Assembly (NCBI RefSeq): GCF_001667075.1
Contig: NZ_LZIL01000006.1
Span: 42,100-106,099 of the forward strand
Length of the DNA: 64,000 bases
Direction of reading: 5' to 3'
Source of the DNA: Mycobacterium sp. 852014-52450_SCH5900713
GTDB taxonomy: Bacteria > Actinomycetota > Actinomycetes > Mycobacteriales > Mycobacteriaceae
Position numbers and translations under genes: made by a program. The notes under the pieces are model-generated. The model ran no database searches, was not told the origin of the DNA, and saw nothing but the letters and a program-made list of their open reading frames with translations. Positions 1 to 8,855 of the stretch are shown one piece after another (positions within the stretch are counted from its first letter, which is position 1; each line of letters begins with the position of its first letter).

Positions 1-87
1 CACCTGCGCATCGGGCCGCGTCTCCAGCAGACGGTCGACGACGCGGCGACCAATAAACCCGGTACCGCCGGTAACGACATAACGCAT
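1..87 (-). CDS. SDR-type acyl-CoA reductase, N-terminal fragment
   Basis: Only the first 29 codons lie in the window; the gene runs off the left edge. The translation starts MRYVVTGGTGFIGRRVVDRL, a Rossmann nucleotide-binding fold with the extended-SDR signature GGTGFIG. In M. tuberculosis the gene beside lpqD is acrA1 (Rv3391, from memory), a multidomain fatty acyl-CoA reductase with the same opening, so this is its likely orthologue. It lies 49 bases downstream of lpqD on the same strand and may be cotranscribed. Everything beyond the nucleotide-binding motif is inferred from synteny. Confidence 0.75.
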   Translation of the reverse strand, partial: MRYVVTGGTGFIGRRVVDRLLETRPDAQV

Positions 88-136
88 GGAGCCATCGTGG
101 CGGCTGGCGACCGCCCACGTCAACCCACTGATCCAG

Positions 137-850
137 TCAGCTGTGGAAGTCCCGGATGCCGTCCCACTCCACCAGGGTCCAGCCGGTCATCGGGTTCCCC
201 GTGATAACCACGCGCCCGGTGTTGGGCAGCGGGTGGCTGGTCAGCAGGGTGTCCTTGGCGTTCTTCGTGTTCATCAGCGTCCAGTACTCGATGGCGAATT
301 TGTGCGAGAACACCACCGGATTGTGTTGGCCGCTGTTGTAGACCTTCTGCATGGCGGCGGTGAAACCCTCGTTGAACTGCTTACCGCTGACCGACCCCGG
401 GATGCTGTCTTGCATGTCGCCCCTGAGCCAGTCCGCCGGCGCCAACAGGTACGTCGCGTTCTCTTGCGCGATCGGCTTGCCCTCGAACCAACCGGCGTTG
501 ATCTCCTGGATGCCTTGCAGCACCTCGACTTGCTTGCCCAGCTCGGAGGCCAGCGGCGCTGCGGTCTGCTGGGTTCTGACCATGGTGGAGGCGTAGATGC
601 CGTCGTAGTCCTTGCGGCCCGCTTGGTGCGCGATCTGTTGGGCCTGCCCCTGCCCCTCGGGCGTCAGGCCGGGGCCCGGCACCGAGGTGTCGATGATCCC
701 GCTGGCGTTGGATTCCGACTGGGCGTGCCGGATGAACGTCACCGTGATGCTGCGCGCCTGGGGCGATCCGCCGCAGGCACCGACGATGAGGACTGCGGTC
801 AGCGCCGCGACCGCCTTCGAGACATTCCGGACCAAGCTGCGCTTCGGCAT
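137..850 (-). CDS. lpqD: LpqD-like lipoprotein, histidine phosphatase superfamily
   Basis: A 237-residue lipoprotein of the phosphoglycerate-mutase (histidine phosphatase) superfamily. A hydrophobic signal ends in a lipobox (IVGAC, Cys26). The catalytic loop appears as FIRHAQSES (RH at 41-42), followed by a TPEGQGQA stretch. The second catalytic His is probably the one in VVFSHKF, which departs from the usual SHG. It should be exported and anchored to the outer face of the membrane; the substrate is unknown. The frame is open to an ATG at 877, but the ATG at 850 has an AGGGCAGG element upstream and gives a better signal peptide. It is divergent from htdY. Confidence 0.85.
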   Translation of the reverse strand: MPKRSLVRNVSKAVAALTAVLIVGACGGSPQARSITVTFIRHAQSESNASGIIDTSVPGPGLTPEGQGQAQQIAHQAGRKDYDGIYASTMVRTQQTAAPLASELGKQVEVLQGIQEINAGWFEGKPIAQENATYLLAPADWLRGDMQDSIPGSVSGKQFNEGFTAAMQKVYNSGQHNPVVFSHKFAIEYWTLMNTKNAKDTLLTSHPLPNTGRVVITGNPMTGWTLVEWDGIRDFHS

Positions 851-933
851 GTCGATAGCCTGCCCTGCCGACGGCATCGGTGGGAAGGGTTTGCGATGGT
901 TAGGTGGAGAAAATAGAGGCGAAGGAGACTCAG

Positions 934-1806
934 ATGGCGATTGACCCGAGTGCCGTCGGCGCGGTGACCGAACCGATGCTGTTCGAATGGACCGACCGGG
1001 ACACCCTGCTGTACGCGCTCGGCGTCGGCGCCGGCCTCGACGACCTGTCGTTCACCACCGAGAACAGCCACGGCATCGACCAGCAGGTGCTGCCCACCTA
1101 TGCGGTGATCTGCTGCCCGGCGTTCGGGGCGGCCGGCAAGGTCGGAACGTTCAACTGGGCCATGCTGTTACACGGCTCGCAGGAAATCCGGCTGCACGCG
1201 CCGCTGCCACCCGCGGGGAAGCTGTCGGTGGTCACCGAGGTCGCCGACATCCAGGACAAGGGCGAGGGCAAGAACGCGATCCTGGTGTTGCGCGGCCGGG
1301 GCACGGACCCCGACTCGGAGAAGCTGATCGCCGAGACGCTCACCACCCTGGTGATCCGGGGCGAGGGCGGGTTCGGTGGCATGCCGGGTCAGCGGCCGGT
1401 GGCCCCGGAGATCCCCGACCGCGAGCCCGACGCCCGGGTCGCGCTGCCCACCCGGGAGGACCAGGCGCTGATCTACCGGCTCTCGGGTGACCGCAACCCG
1501 CTGCACAGCGACCCGTGGTTCGCTCGCGAGATGGCCGGCTTCCCCAAGCCGATCCTGCACGGGCTGTGCAGTTACGGGGTGACGGGTCGCGCGCTGCTCG
1601 CCGAGCTGGGTGGCGGGGTCGCAGCCAACATCACCTCGATTGCGGCGCGATTCACCTCGCCGGTGTTTCCCGGCGAGACGCTGACCACGCTGATCTGGCG
1701 CACCGAGCCGGGCAAGGCGGTGTTCCGCACCGAGGCGTCCGGCGCCGAGGGCGTCGGGACGCGGGTGGTGCTCGACGACGGTGCGGTGGAGTACGTGCAG
1801 GCCTAA
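934..1806 (+). CDS. htdY: MaoC-like 3-hydroxyacyl-thioester dehydratase
   Basis: A 290-residue double-hotdog (R)-specific hydratase. The C-terminal hotdog carries the hydratase-2 signature YRLSGDRNPLHSD, giving catalytic Asp186 and His191. The N-terminal hotdog is the usual degenerate half that helps form the acyl tunnel. It should hydrate trans-2-enoyl-CoA or -ACP, or dehydrate 3-hydroxyacyl thioesters, in fatty-acid metabolism. The orthologue is Rv3389c (htdY, from memory). The frame is open to 904, but GAAGGAGACTCAG directly before the ATG at 934 fixes that start. The stop overlaps the convergent otsB2 stop by four bases. Confidence 0.9.
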   Translation: MAIDPSAVGAVTEPMLFEWTDRDTLLYALGVGAGLDDLSFTTENSHGIDQQVLPTYAVICCPAFGAAGKVGTFNWAMLLHGSQEIRLHAPLPPAGKLSVVTEVADIQDKGEGKNAILVLRGRGTDPDSEKLIAETLTTLVIRGEGGFGGMPGQRPVAPEIPDREPDARVALPTREDQALIYRLSGDRNPLHSDPWFAREMAGFPKPILHGLCSYGVTGRALLAELGGGVAANITSIAARFTSPVFPGETLTTLIWRTEPGKAVFRTEASGAEGVGTRVVLDDGAVEYVQA

Positions 1807-2930
1807 CGGGACAGCTCGCGCGCCAGCCGGGCGGTGAACTCGCTGGCGCGCGCGGGGCTGTCCAGCGCGAACTCTGCCGCGGTGGCGCGGTCGCCGTCGT
1901 CGTCGTGCCGCACCAGGATGGGCACGCCGCCGTCGTGGATCGCGTCGAACGCGTCCTCGTCGGTGATGTCGTCGCCTAGATAGACGGGCGTGAGCGGACC
2001 CGACTCCGCCCCGGTCAGGTGGTCGAGCACCCAGCGCAGCGTTTTCCCCTTATCCCAGTCCAGGTCCGGCCGCAGCTCGATGACCTCGCGGCCGGTGGTC
2101 ACCCGCAGCTCGTCGCGCCGGCCCGCCGCGCGCACCGCGGCCGCCACCTCGCCGACGCGGTCGCGCCCGGCGTTGCGGTAGTGCACCGCGACCCCAAATC
2201 GCTTGTGCTCCACCATCACACCCGGGATGGAGCCCAGTCGCTCGCGCAATTCGCCGGCCGCACGCTCCAGCACCGGTATGGCCGCGGCGGCGGCGTCGTT
2301 CTGGTGGTGCGTGCCGTCGGGTGCGGTCAGCTCGAATCCGTGGCTGCCGGCATACCAAATGCCTTGCACGCCAACCCGTCTCGACACATCGGCCAGATCG
2401 CGGCCGGACAGCACCGCGACCGGGCACTGTTCGGCCAGCTGCCGCAGCGCCTCGGTGGCGCCGTCGACCGGGATGGCCGCATCCGGATCGTTGACGATCT
2501 CGGACAGCGTGCCGTCGAAGTCGAAGAACACCGCCGGCCGCCGCGCGGCCAGGTCGTCGAGGGCCGTCAGCGCGTCGGGCAGCTGTGACATCCGGCGGTC
2601 CCCGGTGCGCACGGTCACCTCGCGGAGGTCGGCGACGACCGCGTCGGCGCCGGCGTCCCGCAGCGCGCCGCCCTGCCCTCGGTCGACACCGATGACCAGC
2701 GCGAATCCGCCGGCGCGCGCCGCCTCGACGCCCGCTTCGTCGGCGGTGACGACCACGCACCGGCCGGGAAACACCCGCAGCCGGCGGGCCGCTTCCACCG
2801 GGTCGTCGGCAAAGATCGCGGTGCCGACCCCGATCCCGCGCAGTTGCCCGTCCAGGGTGGGGTCGAGCGCGTCGAACAGCACCGCGTCATGGCGGCGCGG
2901 GTCGATGACGACCGACCCCGACTCTGGCAT
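1803..2930 (-). CDS. otsB2: trehalose-6-phosphate phosphatase
   Basis: A 375-residue HAD-superfamily phosphatase that dephosphorylates trehalose 6-phosphate, the last step of the OtsAB trehalose pathway in the cytosol. The catalytic domain starts with motif I DFDGTLS (nucleophile Asp137, acid Asp139). It continues with motif II (VLSGRD), a Lys in KGKTL and the metal-binding motif IV GDDITDED. Residues 15-105 form a second, degenerate HAD-like domain that lacks the nucleophile motif, as in mycobacterial OtsB2 (about 391 residues in M. tuberculosis). The ATG at 2930 has AGAAGG about nine bases upstream. The product should be essential, because the phosphorylated sugar is toxic. Confidence 0.95.
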   Translation of the reverse strand: MPESGSVVIDPRRHDAVLFDALDPTLDGQLRGIGVGTAIFADDPVEAARRLRVFPGRCVVVTADEAGVEAARAGGFALVIGVDRGQGGALRDAGADAVVADLREVTVRTGDRRMSQLPDALTALDDLAARRPAVFFDFDGTLSEIVNDPDAAIPVDGATEALRQLAEQCPVAVLSGRDLADVSRRVGVQGIWYAGSHGFELTAPDGTHHQNDAAAAAIPVLERAAGELRERLGSIPGVMVEHKRFGVAVHYRNAGRDRVGEVAAAVRAAGRRDELRVTTGREVIELRPDLDWDKGKTLRWVLDHLTGAESGPLTPVYLGDDITDEDAFDAIHDGGVPILVRHDDDGDRATAAEFALDSPARASEFTARLARELSR

Positions 2931-2971
2931 GACCCAACCTTCTCACGGTGGTCAGCCCGGCCGGGAGCGGG

Positions 2972-4264
2972 TCAGTGCCGCGCGTGCCCCGGCGCGGGTG
3001 GGCGCGCCCCCGGCGCGCGACCGGGAAACGCGCGCGGCGACCGCTTGCGGCGGCGATCGCCGAACAGCAGCACCGAGTCCTGGCTGAGCGCCACGAGGCG
3101 CGCCATGCCCAGTTCGATGCCGGCGGCCAACTGCTTGACGTCAAACGTGGCACCGGGCTCGGCGGTGATGCCGAATACGAGTTCGTCGCCGTAGCTCAGC
3201 ACCGCGACCCCGGTGCTCAACTGGACGTCGGTCGGGGGAATGGGGAGCAAGCGCTCCATGGTCTGGCCCATGAGGCGCAGCCGATGGCGGGGCCCGGGCG
3301 CATGGGTCACCAGCGTGACGATGGCGCGCTGCGGCAGCCGCGTCACCAACTGGATGACGCTGTCCCGCAGCACCGTTGGCAAGGAATTGAGCACCCACCC
3401 GACGATGCCCCCGGATGGCGGAGGGCCCGTTTCCTTGTCGTTCCACCTGGTCTGCACGGTCCGCAAGCGCTGCACCGGGTCGTCGCCTTCGACCGGCAGA
3501 TACGGCGAACGGATCGGCGTCGGCACCAGGGCACGCAGCGAGTCCGCCCGCGGCTCCTCGCCGCGCCCGAGCAGCACCATCCGGAAGCCCTCGCTGGTGG
3601 CGGCCAGCGCGACGTCGTTGACGGCCACGGCGAACTTGCGGCAGACGCGGTCGACGTCGGCGATCGGGACCCGCACTGTGGCATAACGCCGCCCAGTGGC
3701 GACCCGGTCGTGCGCCTGCAGCACGGGCCATACCGCGCCGAGGGCGGCGCCGGTTGCAGTCCAGGACGCCCGCCACAGCACATCGGACCAGCCCTGTCGC
3801 CGCACCGGCTGCCGCGGGACCTGTTGGGATGCGGGGTCATTGGCAAAGGTAGCGACATCGGCGTCGTCGCACAGCCTGGTGAGCAGCTGGGCGGGCGAGT
3901 CGCCGTCCAGGAGGCGGTGATGCGTTTTCATCAGGATCGCCCACCGGTTGCCCTTGAGGCCCTCGATCACCCAGCATTCCCATGGCGGACGATCCGAGCC
4001 CAGGGGGCGCTCGAGGGCGTGCGCGATGGCCCGGGACAGCTCGGCGTCGTCGCCCGGTCGGGGAATCGCCATTCGGCGCACGTGGCGGGCGAGGTCGAAT
4101 TCCGGGCAGTCGACCCGAATGCGTTCCGCCAGAATACTTTTGAGGCGCTGAAAGTCGGGTGCGCCGCCGTCGACGATGGCCACCGCGCCGGTTGCGAGGC
4201 CGGCGTGCTGATCGGGGTCTTGAGCCGTCAGGAACGCCGCATCCAGTGCCCTCACCTGCGCCAT
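2972..4264 (-). CDS. wax ester synthase/diacylglycerol acyltransferase (triacylglycerol synthase)
   Basis: A 430-residue WS/DGAT enzyme that transfers an acyl group from acyl-CoA to diacylglycerol, forming storage triacylglycerol. The start MAQVRALDAAFL is typical of the family. The active-site motif HHxxxDG is intact as HHRLLDG (115-121). Later segments such as PLNPLVP-type loops are replaced by RALVPTPIRS. It corresponds by position to Rv3371 (from memory), which lies next to dnaE2 in M. tuberculosis. The tail ends in a Pro/Arg/Ala-rich stretch. Its promoter region lies in the same 175-base gap as that of dnaE2, so the SOS box there could also affect it. Confidence 0.9.
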   Translation of the reverse strand: MAQVRALDAAFLTAQDPDQHAGLATGAVAIVDGGAPDFQRLKSILAERIRVDCPEFDLARHVRRMAIPRPGDDAELSRAIAHALERPLGSDRPPWECWVIEGLKGNRWAILMKTHHRLLDGDSPAQLLTRLCDDADVATFANDPASQQVPRQPVRRQGWSDVLWRASWTATGAALGAVWPVLQAHDRVATGRRYATVRVPIADVDRVCRKFAVAVNDVALAATSEGFRMVLLGRGEEPRADSLRALVPTPIRSPYLPVEGDDPVQRLRTVQTRWNDKETGPPPSGGIVGWVLNSLPTVLRDSVIQLVTRLPQRAIVTLVTHAPGPRHRLRLMGQTMERLLPIPPTDVQLSTGVAVLSYGDELVFGITAEPGATFDVKQLAAGIELGMARLVALSQDSVLLFGDRRRKRSPRAFPGRAPGARPPAPGHARH

Positions 4265-4401
4265 GCTCGCCCCCGCGGTCGACTTTTTGCCCTGGTACCA
4301 GTGTCTGCCCGGGTTGGTGCCCGGGCTAGGCCCTCGGCGTTAAGACCTTGTTTAGGAGTTGAAGATCGGTTTAACAACGGTTGTCCTGGGTCGGAGGCAA
4401 T

Positions 4402-4417
4402 TCGAACAAACATTCGA
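4402..4417 (+). promoter_or_regulatory. SOS box (LexA operator) of dnaE2
   Basis: TCGAAC-AAAC-ATTCGA matches the mycobacterial LexA consensus TCGAAC-N4-GTTCGA at 11 of 12 defined positions. It is immediately followed by a possible -10 element, TAGACT (4418-4423), about 17 bases before the dnaE2 ATG. A LexA dimer here would cover the promoter. DNA damage should therefore induce dnaE2, as is known for the M. tuberculosis gene. Confidence 0.9.
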
Positions 4418-4439
4418 TAGACTGCGGTTGTGGGCTGGT

Positions 4440-7400
4440 ATGGGTTGGTTTAACGGCCCGCCGAGCTGGGCGGAAATGGAGCGGGTGCTCGACGGCAAGC
4501 CGCGCCATGCCGGCGTGCCGGTGGTACCCGGGGAGGACGCCCCCCTGTCGCCTAAGCGCGGAACCTACCGACCGCCGGACGACACCCGGGGGGCCCGCTC
4601 GTCCGTTCCCTATGCCGAGCTGCACGCGCATTCGGCGTTCAGCTTCCTCGACGGGGCCAGCACGCCGGAGGAGCTGGTCGAGGAGGCCGCCCGGCTGGGG
4701 TTGCGTGCGCTGGCGCTGACCGACCACGACGGCCTGTACGGGGCGGTGCGATTCGCCGAAGCGGCCGCCGAACTCGAGCTGCGTACCGTGTTCGGCGCCG
4801 AGCTGTCCCTGGGGCCGGGGGCCCGCACCGAGACGCCGGACCCGCCCGGCCCGCACCTGCTGGTGCTGGCCCGCGGCCCGGAGGGCTACCGGCGGCTGTC
4901 GCGGCAGCTGGCCGCGGCGCACCTGGCCGGCGGGGAGAAAGGCAAGCCGCGCTACGACTTGGACGCGCTGACCGAGGCCGCCGGCGGGCACTGGCACATC
5001 CTGACCGGCTGCCGGAAAGGCCATGTGCGCCAAGCCCTGTCACAAGGTCCGGACGCGGCGGGGCGGGCGCTGGCCGACCTGGTGGACCGGTTCGGTGCGG
5101 ACCGGGTCAGCATCGAGTTGACCCACCACGGCCACCCGCTCGACGACGAACGCAACGCGGCGCTGGCCGCGCTGGCACCACGCTTCGGCGTCGGCGTCGT
5201 CGCCACCACCGGGGCGCATTTCGCGGGGCCGTCGCGGCGGCGGCTGGCCATGGCGATGGGCGCGATCCGGGCGCGGCAGTCCCTGGACGCCGCCGCCGGG
5301 TGGCTGGCCCCGCTGGGCGGCTCGCACCTGCGGTCCGGCGAGGAGATGGCCCGGCTGTTCGGGCAGCGGCCCGAAGCGGTGACCGCCGCCGCCGAGCTCG
5401 GCGAACAGTGCGCGTTCGGGCTGGCGTTGATCGCGCCGCAGCTGCCGCCGTTCGACGTGCCCGCCGGGCACACCGAGGACAGCTGGCTGCGGCAGCTGAC
5501 CATGGCCGGGGCGCGGGACCGCTACGGACCGGCCGATGCCGCGCCGCGCGCCTACTCCCAGATCGAGCACGAACTGAAAGTTATTGCGCAGCTGACATTT
5601 CCGGGTTACTTCCTGGTGGTGCACGACATCGCCCGGTTCTGCCGGGAGAACAACATCCTGTGTCAGGGCAGGGGATCGGCGGCCAATTCCGCGGTCTGTT
5701 ATGCCTTGGGCGTCACCGCGGTGGATCCGGTGGCCAACGAGCTGTTGTTCGAGCGGTTTCTGTCGCCCGCCCGGGACGGGCCGCCCGACATCGACATGGA
5801 CATCGAGTCGGACGAGCGCGAAAAGGTCATCCAGTACGTCTACGACAAATACGGCCGCGACTACGCCGCCCAGGTCGCCAACGTCATCACCTACCGGGGC
5901 CGGATCGCCGTGCGCGACATGGCCCGCGCCCTCGGCTTCTCGCAGGGGCAGCAGGACGCGTGGAGCAAGCAGATCAGCCACTGGAACGGCCTGGCGGACT
6001 CGCCCGACATAGAAGGCATCCCCGAGCAGGTGGTCGATCTGGCGAACCAGATCCGGAACCTGCCGCGGCACATGGGCATTCATTCCGGCGGCATGGTGAT
6101 CTGCGACCGCCCGATCGCCGACGTGTGCCCGGTGGAGTGGGCGCGCATGGAGAACCGCAGCGTTCTGCAGTGGGACAAAGACGACTGTGCGGCAATCGGT
6201 TTGGTGAAGTTCGACCTGCTCGGGCTGGGCATGCTCTCGGCGCTGCACTACGCCATCGACCTGGTGGCAGAGCACAAGGGGATCGAGGTGGACCTGGCCA
6301 AACTCGACCTCTCCGAGCCGGCGGTTTACGAGATGCTGGCCCGCGCCGATTCCGTCGGTGTGTTTCAGGTGGAGTCCCGGGCGCAGATGGCCACCCTGCC
6401 CCGGCTGCGGCCGCGGATCTTCTACGACCTGGTGGTGGAGGTGGCGCTGATCCGCCCAGGACCCATCCAAGGCGGGTCGGTGCACCCCTACATCCGGCGG
6501 CGCAACGGCCTCGACCCGGTCACCTACGACCACCCGTCCATGGAGGCGGCGCTGCGAAAGACGCTGGGGGTGCCGCTGTTTCAGGAGCAGCTGATGCAAC
6601 TGGCGGTCGACTGCGCCGGCTTTTCCGCCGCCGAGGCCGACCAGCTGCGCCGCGCGATGGGTTCCAAGCGTTCGACCGAACGCATGCGACGGCTGCGCGG
6701 CCGGTTCTACGACGGCATGCGCGCGCTGCACGGCGCCCCCGACGATGTCATCGACCGGACCTACGAAAAGCTGGAGGCCTTCGCCAATTTCGGCTTCCCG
6801 GAAAGCCACGCGCTGTCCTTCGCGTCGCTGGTGTTCTACTCGTCGTGGTTCAAGCTGCATCACCCGGCGGCGTTCTGCGCGGCGCTGTTGCGCGCCCAGC
6901 CGATGGGCTTCTATTCGCCGCAGTCGCTGGTGGCCGACGCCCGCCGGCACGGCGTGACGGTGCACGGGCCCGACGTCAACGCCAGCCTGGCGCACGCCAC
7001 GCTCGAGAACGAAGGGGCGGAGGTCCGCCTCGGCCTGGGCGCCGTCCGCCACATCGGTGACGACCTCGCCGAGCGGCTGGTGCAGGAGCGAAAGGCCAAC
7101 GGCCCCTTCGTATCCCTGCTGGACCTGACCACCCGGCTGCAGCTCTCGGTGCCGCAGACCGAGGCGCTGGCGACGGCCGGGGCGCTGGGCTGCTTTTCCA
7201 TGTCGCGGCGGGAGGCGCTGTGGGCGGCCGGGGCGGCCGCCACGCAACGGCCGGACCGCTTACCGGGTGTGGGCTCGTCGTCGCACGTCCCGGCGTTGCC
7301 CGGGATGAGTGAGCTGGAACTGGCCGCCGCGGACGTGTGGGCCACCGGCGTCTCCCCGGACAGCTATCCGACGCAGTTCCTGCGGGCGGACCTGGACGCG

Positions 7401-7718
7401 CTGGGCGTGGTTCCCGCCGCGCAGCTGCTCAGCGTGCCCGACGGCGACCGGGTGCTGATCGCCGGCGCGGTGACCCACCGGCAGCGGCCCGGGACGGCCC
7501 AGGGGGTGACGTTCCTCAACCTCGAGGACGAGACGGGCATGGTCAACGTGCTCTGTACGCCGGCGGTGTGGGCGCGGCACCGCAAGCTGGCCAACGCCGC
7601 GCCGGCGATGCTGGTGCGCGGTCAGGTCCAAAACGCCAGCGGGGCAGTCACCGTCGTCGCCGAGCGGCTGGGCAGCATCACCCTGGCCGTAGGCTCGAAG
7701 TCCCGCGACTTCCGGTGA
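4440..7718 (+). CDS. dnaE2: error-prone DNA polymerase III alpha subunit DnaE2
   Basis: A 1092-residue C-family polymerase used for translesion synthesis and damage-induced mutagenesis together with ImuA' and ImuB. Domains in order are PHP (58 to about 260, YAELHAHSAFSFLDG), the palm with catalytic aspartates in PDIDMDIESDER (about 449-460), fingers, helix-hairpin-helix and a C-terminal OB fold (about 1000-1080). The open frame runs back to 4359, but that would place the LexA box inside the gene. The ATG at 4440 gives MGWFNGPPSWAEMERVL, the known mycobacterial N-terminus; a TTG lies at 4428. No good Shine-Dalgarno is visible, so a very short leader is likely. Confidence 0.96.
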   Translation: MGWFNGPPSWAEMERVLDGKPRHAGVPVVPGEDAPLSPKRGTYRPPDDTRGARSSVPYAELHAHSAFSFLDGASTPEELVEEAARLGLRALALTDHDGLYGAVRFAEAAAELELRTVFGAELSLGPGARTETPDPPGPHLLVLARGPEGYRRLSRQLAAAHLAGGEKGKPRYDLDALTEAAGGHWHILTGCRKGHVRQALSQGPDAAGRALADLVDRFGADRVSIELTHHGHPLDDERNAALAALAPRFGVGVVATTGAHFAGPSRRRLAMAMGAIRARQSLDAAAGWLAPLGGSHLRSGEEMARLFGQRPEAVTAAAELGEQCAFGLALIAPQLPPFDVPAGHTEDSWLRQLTMAGARDRYGPADAAPRAYSQIEHELKVIAQLTFPGYFLVVHDIARFCRENNILCQGRGSAANSAVCYALGVTAVDPVANELLFERFLSPARDGPPDIDMDIESDEREKVIQYVYDKYGRDYAAQVANVITYRGRIAVRDMARALGFSQGQQDAWSKQISHWNGLADSPDIEGIPEQVVDLANQIRNLPRHMGIHSGGMVICDRPIADVCPVEWARMENRSVLQWDKDDCAAIGLVKFDLLGLGMLSALHYAIDLVAEHKGIEVDLAKLDLSEPAVYEMLARADSVGVFQVESRAQMATLPRLRPRIFYDLVVEVALIRPGPIQGGSVHPYIRRRNGLDPVTYDHPSMEAALRKTLGVPLFQEQLMQLAVDCAGFSAAEADQLRRAMGSKRSTERMRRLRGRFYDGMRALHGAPDDVIDRTYEKLEAFANFGFPESHALSFASLVFYSSWFKLHHPAAFCAALLRAQPMGFYSPQSLVADARRHGVTVHGPDVNASLAHATLENEGAEVRLGLGAVRHIGDDLAERLVQERKANGPFVSLLDLTTRLQLSVPQTEALATAGALGCFSMSRREALWAAGAAATQRPDRLPGVGSSSHVPALPGMSELELAAADVWATGVSPDSYPTQFLRADLDALGVVPAAQLLSVPDGDRVLIAGAVTHRQRPGTAQGVTFLNLEDETGMVNVLCTPAVWARHRKLANAAPAMLVRGQVQNASGAVTVVAERLGSITLAVGSKSRDFR

Positions 7719-7736
7719 GGCTCTTGCGTTCGCGCC

Positions 7737-8150
7737 TCAGAACGAATAGATCCCGTGAACGCTCACGAACATGCCGTGGCCGGTGCGGTCGTTGGTGAAC
7801 CGGGTGCCATGATCCGTTGGCAGCACCGTCCAGCCCTGCAGGTGATACGTCTCGCCGTAATGCAGCACGATATCGCGATCAGGGTCGCCGACCATACCCA
7901 CGCCCAGGTATTGCAACTTGCCCGTGTCATCGACCTGTGCCGCGTTGTTGCCGAATCCTACTGGCAATTCCAGGGTTTGGCTCACGCATAGAACGTCGTG
8001 CGTTCCGATGGAACACCGCGTCCTTCCGGTCTGGGTATGCACATACAGATAGTCTTCGGCACTGGCACGCACCCCGGATGTCATACCGAGTCCTACCGTC
8101 ACCACTGCGGCCCAAATTGCCGCACGACCAAGAATTTTCATCTGCTTCAT
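7737..8150 (-). CDS. small secreted protein of unknown function
   Basis: A 137-codon ORF (134 if started at the second ATG, 8141, which sits ten bases after GGGAAGG). The N-terminus is a classical signal peptide, with a basic start, the hydrophobic run AAIWAAVVTVGLGM and a likely cut after RASA. The mature part is about 105 residues, with two Cys (RCSIG, LCVSQ) that could form a disulfide and a Gly/Tyr/His-rich C-terminus. I recognise no family. It follows the ORF at 8160-8726 by nine bases and probably shares its transcript. It is convergent with dnaE2 (18-base gap). Confidence 0.75.
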   Translation of the reverse strand: MKQMKILGRAAIWAAVVTVGLGMTSGVRASAEDYLYVHTQTGRTRCSIGTHDVLCVSQTLELPVGFGNNAAQVDDTGKLQYLGVGMVGDPDRDIVLHYGETYHLQGWTVLPTDHGTRFTNDRTGHGMFVSVHGIYSF

Positions 8151-8159
8151 CCTTCCCAG

Positions 8160-8726
8160 CTAGTTGGCGGGCTGTGCCGGTACGGGCATGGGTTCGCCGG
8201 TCTGCTTGACCAGCCGCCCGTGGATCCATTTGTCCACGCCGCCCCACCGTTGGTCCCAGTTGTATTGCAGCGTCCAGTCATTGGCACGGCTGTAGAAATA
8301 GGTTCCGGCGAACACATTGCCCTGCAGACTGCCGTCCGGATTCACACTGCCCCAGAGGTATTCATCGTGATACTGTTCGCAAAAGCCCCACGGTGAGTAG
8401 CTCATCTTGCCGTGGAACTCGTTGAAGACGACGCTGGTGACCTCCAGGGCCGCGGTGCCCTTGGAGCCGTCGTAGCACTGCGCATCTCCGAGCCACTTCC
8501 CGGGCAGGCCCTTGTCGCCGGTGGGCATCGCGTGGCTCGGCGTCCTGGACGCCCACCCCACGGCCACCACGATGAACACGGCCAGCGCGAGGACACCGAT
8601 GCGCTCAGCGGCAGTAGCGTTGCGGCCCAATTGGTTCCGTGGTGAGCGCCCGGAATGCGCGTGAACGCGAGCATCCACGGATTGGTTGCCTGCCGGCATC
8701 GCCAATCGCCCCCTCATGTCTGTCAT
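8160..8726 (-). CDS. single-pass membrane-anchored or exported protein of unknown function
   Basis: A protein of up to 188 residues with a basic, hydrophilic N-terminus of about 40 residues. One hydrophobic segment follows (IGVLALAVFIVVAVGWA, about 43-59). The outside domain contains two Cys (AQCYDG and GFCEQY) and many aromatic residues (YLWGS, FYSRANDWTLQYNWDQRWGG). This suggests a type II anchored or secreted beta-rich domain. The start is uncertain: ATGs lie at 8726, 8717 and 8699, and none has a convincing ribosome site. It is probably cotranscribed with the secreted protein just downstream and divergent from the nitroreductase. No function can be assigned. Confidence 0.7.
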   Translation of the reverse strand: MTDMRGRLAMPAGNQSVDARVHAHSGRSPRNQLGRNATAAERIGVLALAVFIVVAVGWASRTPSHAMPTGDKGLPGKWLGDAQCYDGSKGTAALEVTSVVFNEFHGKMSYSPWGFCEQYHDEYLWGSVNPDGSLQGNVFAGTYFYSRANDWTLQYNWDQRWGGVDKWIHGRLVKQTGEPMPVPAQPAN

Positions 8727-8855
8727 GCAAGAAACTGCTGTTCGGGACGACTATCGCCGCATATCCGCGGCCCGACGTAGGGCCGTTGGTCACAGACGCT
8801 TCGGCCATCGGTCCCGAAACGACCTCCCTGATTGCGGCATCGGTAGTCTCCAAGC

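Noticed and set aside
4359..4439. Earlier start of dnaE2 at 4359
   Set aside because: It would place the LexA box and -10 element inside the coding region and add residues absent from known DnaE2 proteins.
5040..7247. 735-codon ORF antisense to dnaE2
   Set aside because: Shadow of a high-GC gene: Arg/Gly/His-rich, no ribosome site, no family, and dnaE2 is certain on the other strand.
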